Origin: Puccinia triticina
Taxonomy: Eukaryota; Basidiomycota; Pucciniomycetes; Pucciniales; Pucciniaceae
DNA length: 64,000 bases
NCBI RefSeq assembly: GCF_026914185.1
Contig: NC_070562.1
Coordinates: 372,001-436,000, forward strand
Direction of reading: 5' to 3'
This document shows positions 33,581 to 42,069 of this stretch, piece by piece. Both the position numbers and the translations under genes were made by a program. Position 1 is the stretch's first letter, and each line of letters begins with the position of its first letter. Under the pieces are notes generated by a model that was given only the letters and a program-made list of their open reading frames with translations, was not told the origin of the DNA and did not search any database.

Positions 33581-36500
33581 TGCGAGAATTTGAGGCGAAA
33601 CTAAAGGTGTACATTTCAGCAAAAGAACAGGAAAAGAACATGAAAGACAATGAGACAGAAGAAGGAAGAAATGTACCTAAAGGATCGGATAGAGCAACGA
33701 AGAACAACGGTGGAAAGAAAGAAAACAGAACAAAACAAAAACAGAAACACTGGAGCAAGAGACTGAAAGGGGAGAGAAGTCAGCAGATAGACAAGGAGAG
33801 GAAACAAAGGATAACAAGACAGGAAATGATGGGGGTAGTCACCACTACTCTTGAATCCTAATACTGATGATCCCGCGACAACGACGATGGAGCTGATGAT
33901 GGTTGATGTACCGTCCTATCTTTTGTTGAGTGTGTTCGGTTGTTGGTGGTTCCGAGCGGGATGAGGAGAACAGGAATGGTTTGCAGGGGGGCGAACTTTG
34001 ATTCAGGGATGGCTGCGCAGATGCGGGGCACAGGGGCGTTGAGTCATCACGGAGAGCGCAAGACCGGAGCGCGAGGATTCTTCCTGATATTCTGACACAC
34101 CCCCATGCTCAAAGCCGCTCAGGCGATGAGCACAGAAGCTGAAGAGCCCTGAGCGCCCGTTTTATTGACGCTTTTCCGACCGCTTTAGTCAGAAAATCCG
34201 CTAGCATTTGATTGGTTGGAATGTACTGAAGCGTGATTGACTTGACTTGAATTTCCCTTCGAATAAAGTGATGCCGAAGAGACATGTGCTTGGTCTTGTA
34301 GTTTGAATGATTTGACGTGTTGTTGGCAAGGGCGATGGCACCTTGATTGTCTTCAAATATCTGTGTCGGCCCAGGGATCTTGATGTTGAATATTTTCTTG
34401 AGGAGAGTTTTAATCCACATTATTTCTTTTGTGATGTTGCCAACGGATTTGTATTCAGCCTCGGTTGAAGACAAGGATAGAGTGGTTTGCTTCTTTGACT
34501 TCCAGGAGACGATGTTTCCATCGAGTAAAATAAGATTGCCGGAAACTGACCGACGAGACTCGGGGCATGACGCCCAATCCGCGTCCGCATATCCCACTAA
34601 GTTGTCCAACGCTGCTGTTGGTTTAACAAATCGCAGGCCCACATCTCTGGTACCTTTTAGATAGCGGAACACCTGCACCCCCGCGTCCCAGTGACAAGTT
34701 CCCGGGTTGTTAAGGAACTGAGACAACGAGCTGACTGCGAACGTGATATCAGGCCTGGTCGTGACACTGAGATAGTTGAGTGCACCGACCAGCGACCGGT
34801 AGTTGTTTCCCGATTCAAGATGCGCAAGCCGCTCTTCGCGTGATGCCCGGACCAGATGTCCTCCCGGTTTCATGGGAGTTGATGCCGGAAAGAGGTCTTG
34901 AAGACCAAACCGCTTGAGTTGACTGTCGATGTAGTGCCGTTGCAACAGAGTAACCGCCTCCGGCTCCTGTTTCACATTCATTCCCAAGAGAAGGCTTGAC
35001 TCCCCTAGATCCTTGATTCGAAACCTTGACCGTACTTGGTCCTTGAACTCCTCTGGATCCTTGCTGAAAATCGCTAAGTCGTTCACGTGTAGGTAGAGAA
35101 AAGTCCCCTTCCTCCAGAACACGCATGGTTCCGCGTCGCACCTGTTGAACCCTACTTGAAAGAGCCACTTCGTAAGAGTGTCATGCCAAGCGTTTGGAGC
35201 CTGCTTAAGGCCGTATATCGCTTTTTGGAGCTTCAGGACATGATTGGCCGGTACTTCTACTCCCGGCGGCGGGTTAAGATATAGTTCTTCTTTGAGTGGC
35301 GCGTTGAGAAAGGCGCTCTTGATGTCAATTTGATGGAAAAGTAGGCCCCGCTTGAGCGCAAAGATTATAAGGATTCTCAGTGACACCATTTTTCCCGTTG
35401 GTGCGTAAGTGTCCAGATAGTCGTACCCCTTCTTCTGTTGGAAACCTTTCGCACATAGACGAGCCTTGTACTCTTGAGGGATGTTAAGCTGATCTTTCTT
35501 GACTTTAAACACCCAGGTACAGTTAATTCTCTTCTGACCATCTTCCTTTTTAACGATGATCCAGACGTCGTGATCTTCCATGTTGGAGATTTCTTTGTCT
35601 ATGGCCTTCTTCCAGAAGGAGGACTTTGACGAGTTGATTGCTTGAACATAGGAGGTAGGAGTGTCATCATCGAGGTTTTCGGTGAGATAAACAAGAATGG
35701 CTCTTCCCCTGCGGTCCACAGACAGTATGTTGTCCTGCGAGATTGAGCTGTCGATGTTATGTCGAGCCACTGGAGCAGGAGTTGGACTGTCGAGCACTGG
35801 CATATTTGCTGTGTCCTCTGTTTCGGGTGTAGGGATTGAAGGGGGCGGCAGTGTTTCGTGAACCTCTTTGGCGAACGGTACCTTCGATTCCTCAGGACCT
35901 TCTTCCAATTTGAAAAGTTCCTCATCCTTGTCTGGGGTGTGACCTTTCAGACCCGGGAAGACAGATTCATCAAATTTGACGTTTCGAATTCGAAAGACTT
36001 TCTTTTCCAAGGGTTTGTAGATTCGGTATGTTGAGAAGTCATTTTCATACCCAAGCATTATGCCTCGTTCCACCGTGGGGAATAGCTTGAATTGCTGTTT
36101 TTCCTTTGGGATGAGCGAGTAGGTTGCGCACCCAAACGGTCGAAGCACATCAAGATTGACTGATCGTCCTGTCCATGTCTCATAGGGTATTTTCATTGCC
36201 CTGGTAGCGGAGGGGGCCAGATTTGACAGTTGCGCCGCCGTGTTGACGGCTTCGGCCCAGAAAGACTTGGGGAGATTTGATTGGAAAAGTAGACAGCTTG
36301 CTTTCTCCAGAATGGTTTGATTTGCCCTCTCAGCCATTCCGTTATTCTGAGGGTTGTAGGCCGGAGAGATGTGGTGTTCAATGCCTTCCGATATACAGAG
36401 ATCCTTGAACCGTTTGTTGACAAATTCACCTCCACCGTTGGAAATGAGAGACTTGATTTGTTGCCCCGTTTGATTTTCGGCACGCAGTTTGAATTTGAGA

Positions 36501-38660
36501 AATTTTTCAAAGGCTTCATCCTTTGATTTCAAGAATTTGACCGTCTTAAATCCGCTTAGTTGGTCTACTAGGGTTAGAAAATAGGAAAACCCTGCCGTCG
36601 ATCGTGTAGAGAAGGGTCCAACCAGGTCCATGTGAATGGACTCAAGAACACAGCTGACTTCTTTGAATTTGCTCCCAAATGGCAAAGCCTTCAGCTTGCA
36701 CATTTGACAAATGTCACAGGTCGATGTAGCTGATCCCGGAACAAGTGCCTTTTGGTACTTAGGATTTGGATGACCAAGACGCACGTGCCAGTCTGGTGAG
36801 ACTGGACCTGAGAGCAGATACGATGAGGCAGGAGTGTTGATTACAGCAAAGTGGGAGGAGGACAACTCTAATAGATTATTTTTAGAAGTACTGTGTAGGT
36901 TGAAATCCCCATCTATTACCACTGACACTTCGTCATCGCCATTTTTGGTGAGAGTGAGAGTGTTCTTGAAGAGTCGAGTCACTGAGAGAAGCGATTGATT
37001 GAGGCTCGGCACCAACAGCACATTGTCGAGAGTCATCTTGTCTCCGTCCTGGTTGACCAATACGGCAGATCCCATCGCCGTGGCGGACAGGAAGTTCTTG
37101 TGTCCCCCAGTTGAGATTTTGAGGTTGGTTTTGGAGACAGGCACGAAGATCGTTTCGTCGTTGACCATGTGATGTGTAGCTCCGGTGTCGAGAACGATTG
37201 GTTTGGCTTTCTCGGCTCCAGTGAGCAGGAGTGACGCTTCAGACTCGTGGTCGTCATCGGCTTCGACGAGTTGGGTGGCGGGATTGACATCAGGACGAAG
37301 ACTCGGGTGAACTTGCCAGCAGTGTGCCTCGTCATGCAAGGTAGCAGCAGGGTTGTGTTTTCCTGGCTTGCCGTCTTTGCCGGGTTCGCAAAAATTGCCG
37401 GTGCGCTTGGGTTTCTTCTTTCCTTTCTTTGAGGAGGTCTCGTGCATCAAGGCAGAGGCTCCTTCGGTAGCGCTCTCCGACTCCTTGGAGATAATCTTCT
37501 TTGAGGATTTGGCGGCTCGAGATTCTTCTAGATAGACGACTTCCTGAAGCTTCACCAGGACCGCGTTTGGATTTTCGCATATCACTTTGTTCATGATTAT
37601 GTTGTCGACGATGTTATACATGTCCTCATTTAGCTTCGCAAGAATAGAGAAGCTGAGGACGTTATCTGGAACCCCGAGACTGACAAGCAAGATTTCATTG
37701 AGCATTTTCTGCATGTCGGATATGAAGTCCTTCAGAGTTCCGCGATACTTGTAGCGCATGAATTTGAGCCACACTCGCCCCTTGTTGTTGACGGAGGCGG
37801 ATGCGAATCGATTGAGAATGCTGGTCCAGACGCGATGAGGGTCTTCGGCGTTGTCAGTGTTGACGACGGTTTCAAAGACTCCTTCACTGATGAACTGAAA
37901 GAGAAAGTCGATTGTCTCGGCATGTTTCTTTGCTACTGCTTCAGCCGCAGCTCCACTTAGTCCGGCCCCAGTCGGCTGCAAGATGTATTTGAGAAGGCCT
38001 TTGTTCTTGAGGAAAGCCTTGAGCCTAATCGACCATTGAAGAAAGTTGACTTCGGTCAAGGGAGGGATGTTGGGCTTGGAGTTTGCGTTGTTGTCGGCCA
38101 TCGCGATCCTTTAGATGTTTCGGTGCTGTCGAGACTGTAAATCTGCGAGAATTTGAGGCGAAACTAAAGGTGTACATTTCAGCAAAAGAACAGGAAAAGA
38201 ACATGAAAGACAATGAGACAGAAGAAGGAAGAAATGTACCTAAAGGATCGGATAGAGCAACAAAGAACAACGGTGGAAAGAAAGAAAACAGAACAAAACA
38301 AAAACAGAAACACTGGAGCAAGAGACTGAAAGGGGAGAGAAGTCAGCAGATAGACAAGGAGAGGAAACAAAGGATAACAAGACAGGAAATGATGGGGGTA
38401 GTCACCACTACTCTTGAATCCTAATACTGATGATCCCGCGACAACGACGATGGAGCTGATGATGGTTGATGTACCGTCCTATCTTTCGTTGAGTGTGTTC
38501 GGTTGTTGGTGGTTCCGAGTGGGATGAGGAGAACAGGAATGGTTTGCAGGGGGGCGAACTTTGATTCAGGGATGGCTGCGCAGATGCGGGGCACAGGGGC
38601 GTTGAGTCATCACGGAGAGCGCAAGACCGGAGCGCAAGGATTCTTCCTGATATTCTGACA
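33581..38660 (-). mobile_element. Full-length Ty1/copia retrotransposon
   Basis: 517-bp LTRs at 33581-34097 and 38144-38660 start TGCGAGAATT and end ATTCTGACA. The 5-bp target duplication AGTAA is perfect (33576-33580 and 38661-38665). About four differences between LTRs were seen, all transitions. The minus-strand polypurine tract GGGGGTG abuts the 3' LTR. A single long ORF fills the interior. Confidence 0.95.
34109..38101 (-). CDS. Copia Gag-Pol polyprotein, open but with two catalytic Asp replaced
   Basis: One 1330-aa ORF. The Gag region (1-235) is followed by a Cys/His-containing segment (238-265) that is not a standard CCHC knuckle. Protease motif IVLDTGATHHM is near 303-312. Integrase has WHVRLGHP and CDICQMC, the first Asp at 492 (HMDLVGPF) and Glu at 591 (NGMAERANQ), but the middle catalytic position reads ISNGGGEF, with Asn at 555 (codon 36437-36439). 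Reverse transcriptase runs about 845-1090; its catalytic motif, normally [YH]VDD, reads HVNDLAIF, with Asn at 1007 (codon 35081-35083). RNase H ends ADFLTKAVG. Both changes are explained by a single G-to-A step (GAY to AAY). The reading frame is otherwise perfect. If these residues are as essential as in all studied copia elements, the protein cannot polymerise or integrate. Confidence 0.9.
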   Translation of the reverse strand: MADNNANSKPNIPPLTEVNFLQWSIRLKAFLKNKGLLKYILQPTGAGLSGAAAEAVAKKHAETIDFLFQFISEGVFETVVNTDNAEDPHRVWTSILNRFASASVNNKGRVWLKFMRYKYRGTLKDFISDMQKMLNEILLVSLGVPDNVLSFSILAKLNEDMYNIVDNIIMNKVICENPNAVLVKLQEVVYLEESRAAKSSKKIISKESESATEGASALMHETSSKKGKKKPKRTGNFCEPGKDGKPGKHNPAATLHDEAHCWQVHPSLRPDVNPATQLVEADDDHESEASLLLTGAEKAKPIVLDTGATHHMVNDETIFVPVSKTNLKISTGGHKNFLSATAMGSAVLVNQDGDKMTLDNVLLVPSLNQSLLSVTRLFKNTLTLTKNGDDEVSVVIDGDFNLHSTSKNNLLELSSSHFAVINTPASSYLLSGPVSPDWHVRLGHPNPKYQKALVPGSATSTCDICQMCKLKALPFGSKFKEVSCVLESIHMDLVGPFSTRSTAGFSYFLTLVDQLSGFKTVKFLKSKDEAFEKFLKFKLRAENQTGQQIKSLISNGGGEFVNKRFKDLCISEGIEHHISPAYNPQNNGMAERANQTILEKASCLLFQSNLPKSFWAEAVNTAAQLSNLAPSATRAMKIPYETWTGRSVNLDVLRPFGCATYSLIPKEKQQFKLFPTVERGIMLGYENDFSTYRIYKPLEKKVFRIRNVKFDESVFPGLKGHTPDKDEELFKLEEGPEESKVPFAKEVHETLPPPSIPTPETEDTANMPVLDSPTPAPVARHNIDSSISQDNILSVDRRGRAILVYLTENLDDDTPTSYVQAINSSKSSFWKKAIDKEISNMEDHDVWIIVKKEDGQKRINCTWVFKVKKDQLNIPQEYKARLCAKGFQQKKGYDYLDTYAPTGKMVSLRILIIFALKRGLLFHQIDIKSAFLNAPLKEELYLNPPPGVEVPANHVLKLQKAIYGLKQAPNAWHDTLTKWLFQVGFNRCDAEPCVFWRKGTFLYLHVNDLAIFSKDPEEFKDQVRSRFRIKDLGESSLLLGMNVKQEPEAVTLLQRHYIDSQLKRFGLQDLFPASTPMKPGGHLVRASREERLAHLESGNNYRSLVGALNYLSVTTRPDITFAVSSLSQFLNNPGTCHWDAGVQVFRYLKGTRDVGLRFVKPTAALDNLVGYADADWASCPESRRSVSGNLILLDGNIVSWKSKKQTTLSLSSTEAEYKSVGNITKEIMWIKTLLKKIFNIKIPGPTQIFEDNQGAIALANNTSNHSNYKTKHMSLRHHFIRREIQVKSITLQYIPTNQMLADFLTKAVGKASIKRALRALQLLCSSPERL

Positions 38661-38911
38661 AGTAACACACCAAAAAAATCAGGCCCGGGCTTACAACTGG
38701 TCGTTACTATTAGTGCTAACGCCTGAGAGCAGTAACGGCAAGCGTTACGCTACGCAGATAACGGCGGTTATTGTAGCGTATCGTAACTACCCACCGCTGC
38801 CTCTGAGAATTCAGTCTTCATGCAGGATTGCCTGGGCCACCCGGCTTCAGGAAGACTGCATAAGCCTCTTCAAAACCTTCCAAGATTCTGATCAGTACAC
38901 ATTGCTGACCT

Positions 38912-40566
38912 TGTTGAGATCCTTATACTTAGTGTATGCTTCTATCCAAACTACACATTGTATTTAGTCTATGTTGCCTCAGATCCAAGGCGCTCTCCTC
39001 ACTGAATCAGAACCACTTTATCTTTGTGTCCAGTCACTGTCACAAGACCCAGCGTCTGTGACTTTCAGTCCTCTCTTAGCCTGGTCCACCTCAACAGGTT
39101 ATGAGACCCATTGTCGCTCCGCTCCTCCTCGACTTTGGATTTCAACTACTCGACCCATCGACCAGTTCAATCATCAACTTCCTCACTTCCAACATGCCAT
39201 CCAGACAAATAAACAATCCCTCTCCCTTGATACCTTCAGTCCCAGTACTCGATGGAAACTCGGTAACTTTCCCAGCTTGGCGTTCTCGGCTCCAGAACGT
39301 TCTCACCATACAAGGTGTTATCGATATCGTCAATAAGTCCCTCCCTCGTCCGAATAACACTGATACAAAGGATGGAAAGTCTCTTGTTCGATCCCCCGAA
39401 CAACGTGGCTACAACCCTGAAGACTATGGCGCCGACTGGGACACGCTGTCCGACATGGCGATCTCAACAATCTCACTCACTCTTTCGGTCGATCTCTCTA
39501 TTTGATACGAAGGCGTCAAACCGGCTCATAAGCTTTTCTCGACGATCTGTGATGCATACAAGAAGAACACCCGGGCCCAACGTCTTCAGCTTGAAGATGC
39601 GTTCTGGACAGCCCGTCAAGATCCCTCTCAGCCTATTGCTAAATGGATCGCTCAGGTTCGTATTGCCGCCACCAACCTCGCCAGTGTAAAGCTTACTCCA
39701 GCTGATCAACAAATTTGCGATCGGCTTCTCTGTGGCCTTGACGAGTCGTGGAAAGCCATTCGGGACCATCTCGTTTATTTGCCAACTGAGATATCTCTTG
39801 ACGATGCCATCGGCGCACTCGAGGCTCACGAAATATCCACATCAACCACACTTGACTTTGCCTCCTCCGAGCCCATTCACGCCGCAGCGGCGGCCGCGAA
39901 ATCAAGAACAGACTCAGATGCTACAAGTGCGGCGGAAAAGGACACCACTCGACTGACTGTCCCAATCAATCAAGCAAGTTTAAGTTCAAGGGTGCCTCCA
40001 AGTCAACGGAGGCTCGCGCTGGTGCCACCTCAGTCGCCACACTTGGAAATCAACAAGATGAATATGAAGTAGAAGAAGAAGACGACTTCGATGACGAAAT
40101 CTCTGTCTGGGGTTGAAGGACTCGGAAGTCTCCGCTATTTTCATTCGTAGTACGCGCAACTCCGGCGCACGCTTATGGTTAATTTCTATTGTCTGCTTGT
40201 TTTTGAGTACAGATTCTGTCGTGGTTTCTCCCTTCTCCCTGCATACTTAGAATCTCTGACCTGGTTATACTTAGTTTTTCTGTCCCCTCAAGAGATTTTT
40301 TTTTTCACACTATGAGACTCAAATAGTAGAATTTTTTTATCTCTGATTTTACTACAGTAGTTTGTCATCAGCAAGGGGGTGTGTTGAGATCCTTATACTT
40401 AGTGTATGCTTCTATCCAAACTACACATTGTATTTAGTCTATGTTGCCTCAGATCCAAGGCGCTCTCCTCACTGAATCAGAACCACTTTATCTTTGTGTC
40501 CAGTCACTGTCACAAGACCCAGCGTCTGTGACTTTCAGTCCTCTCTTAGCCTGGTCCACCTCAACA
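38912..40566 (+). mobile_element. Gag-only Ty1/copia element (1.65 kb)
   Basis: 185-bp LTRs at 38912-39096 and 40382-40566 start TGTTGAGATCC, end CACCTCAACA, and look identical by eye. The target duplication GACCT is perfect (38907-38911 and 40567-40571). A polypurine-like GCAAGGGGGTG precedes the 3' LTR. The interior has only a damaged gag; no protease, integrase or polymerase sequence exists, so it must move in trans. Confidence 0.9.
39194..40113 (+). pseudogene. Copia gag (UBN2-like) with one stop and one frameshift
   Basis: From ATG 39194 (MPSRQINNPSPLIP) the frame runs through FPAWRSRLQNVL to an in-frame TGA at 39503-39505, then continues in the same frame (YEGVKPAHKLFSTICDAY, DPSQPIAKWIAQVRIAATNL, LCGLDESWKAIRDHL), the helical core typical of copia Gag. 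Near 39900-39910 the coding frame shifts by one base into RCYKCGGKGHHSTDCPNQ, a proper CCHC zinc knuckle, and ends with an acidic tail at TGA 40111-40113. The element's LTRs are nonetheless identical, so the defects either arose recently or did not prevent copying by another element's proteins. Confidence 0.75.
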
Positions 40567-41037
40567 GACCTTGGTTTATTTTCTGCAGCTAGAACACTAA
40601 GGTTCCACCACCATAAGTAGTATAAGCCTCCAACAGTACCTGACACACCAGACATGTACCCACCTACAGGCAACGGGTACCCACCAACTGGTACCCAGAG
40701 CCATCCCTGTTATGAGCTGCACGCGCGCCGTACTCTATGTTACACCTGGGACATGTTTTATCTAGTACAAGTCACAGCTCTCCACCTCAAGGGAGAGCGG
40801 AGGAGAGATCCCCAAACTCTCCTCATCTAGCAATCTACATAGTTTGCCACTCAAAGACTCGACCCGGTCTTCCTTCCTTAGCTTGATCATAACATATTGC
40901 TAGATCACATCAAAAGAGGAACAAGGACCAACCGAAACCGAAAACCAGACCAGAAACCGAACTAGAAGAAACCGACTCGTTGGACTCAGACAGAACCAAC
41001 CGAACAGATACGAACCAAGAAACCAACCTGAAACCTC

Positions 41038-42069
41038 GTGAACAAGATGGACGCCGCCGCAGCCGCCGCATTACAACAGCAACTGGCCGACTTGATGGCT
41101 GTCGTCAATGAGGAACGTGGTCTCCGCCAACGAGCAGAAGCCGCCAGACAGGAAGCCGAGAACGCCCGCCAAGTGGCCAAGGCAGCCCGTCAGCAAGCCA
41201 AGAACGCGCAACCACCACCCGATACCCAGGCCCCAGCCATCAATCCAGTAGCCCAACAACCTGTACAAGCCCCAAAGATTGGAGTACCAGACAAATACGA
41301 CGGCACCAGGGGCGTCAAGGCAGAGGTCTACGCGAGTCAAGTGAGCCTGTATATTCTGGCAAATGTCGCCGCATTCCCAGACGACAGATCGAGGATCATA
41401 TTTGCACTCTCGTACCTGACTGGACAAGCAAGTAGTTGGGCTCAGCCTTGGATGCACAAGGTCTGCAATAACCAAGCGACCACCTACGCCGAATTCACGG
41501 CGGCGTTTGAAAGTATGTGTTACGACACTGAAAAACAGACTAAGGCCGAACGTTCCCTGAGAAACTTGAAGCAAACGAAGACGGTGGGCCAATACACCCA
41601 TCAATTCCTCCTCTACGCTCACGACACGGGATGGGAGCCAAGAACACTTGTCGGCCTCTACACCCAGGGTCTGAAGAAAGAAGTCCGCGTGGCGCTAGTA
41701 CTATCGCGCGCTCAATTTACAACCCTGGCAGCAGTCTCGAACATGGCACTCAAAATCGACAACAAATTGAACGGGGTCGAGTCCAGCAATGTCCCCTCGA
41801 CCTCTGCGGCGGATCCGGATGCGATGGACATATCAGCAATACGAGGCCAACTGTCCGAATCCGAGAGAAGCCGGATGATGCGGGAGGGGTTATGTTTTAG
41901 GTGCGGGAAATAAGGCCACCGATCTCGCGAGTGTCCGGACAAAAGCAAGGGGAAGGGGGCGGCACACATCGCCGAAATGGAGGAACTGAACCAGTGGAGG
42001 AGCGGGGCGAAGAGGTTTGGAGAGGAGGGCGTCGCAGAAGGGTCAAAAAAAGGCAAAGCTCGGGACTGA
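41038..42069 (+). pseudogene. Chromovirus Gag with a stop codon inside its zinc knuckle
   Basis: ATG at 41047 (MDAAAAAALQQQ) follows an in-frame upstream stretch from 41038. A coiled-coil-like Ala/Glu/Gln-rich start is followed by the Gag core (VPDKYDGTRGVKAEVYASQV, LTGQASSWAQPWMHK, AEFTAAFESMC, NLKQTKTVGQYTHQFLLYA). The CCHC knuckle CFRCGK-stop-GHRSRECPD is interrupted by TAA at 41911-41913. The frame then stays open (KSKGKGAAHIAEMEEL) to TGA 42067-42069. One C-to-T change from CAA would explain the stop. A poly-A slippery site follows at 42045. Confidence 0.85.
42045..42051 (+). promoter_or_regulatory. Candidate -1 ribosomal frameshift site (A AAA AAA)
   Basis: Seven A lie at the gag/pol overlap, phased as A|AAA|AAA|GGC in the gag frame. 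A -1 slip gives KKRQSSGLMGMPIPSSN, which runs straight into the protease frame. The gag frame stops 16 nt later at 42067. No tool was available to test for a downstream pseudoknot. Confidence 0.6.

Larger units (their letters stand above)
33320..38799. mobile_element. hAT-like non-autonomous element, split by a copia insertion
   Basis: The left end CAACGGTGGGTAGTTACGG and the right end (complement reading CAGCGGTGGGTAGTTACGA) are inverted repeats, flanked by a 7-bp direct repeat CCTCTGA (33313-33319 and 38800-38806). Without the nested LTR element about 395 bp remain, rich in GTTACG/CGTAAC words. The end sequence and target size suggest the hAT superfamily, whose duplications are normally 8 bp; an eighth base may have mutated. 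Confidence 0.65.

Noticed and set aside
33580..33861. Charged Lys/Glu ORFs repeated at 33580 and 38083
   Set aside because: They lie in the two copia LTRs and appear twice because the LTRs are duplicates.
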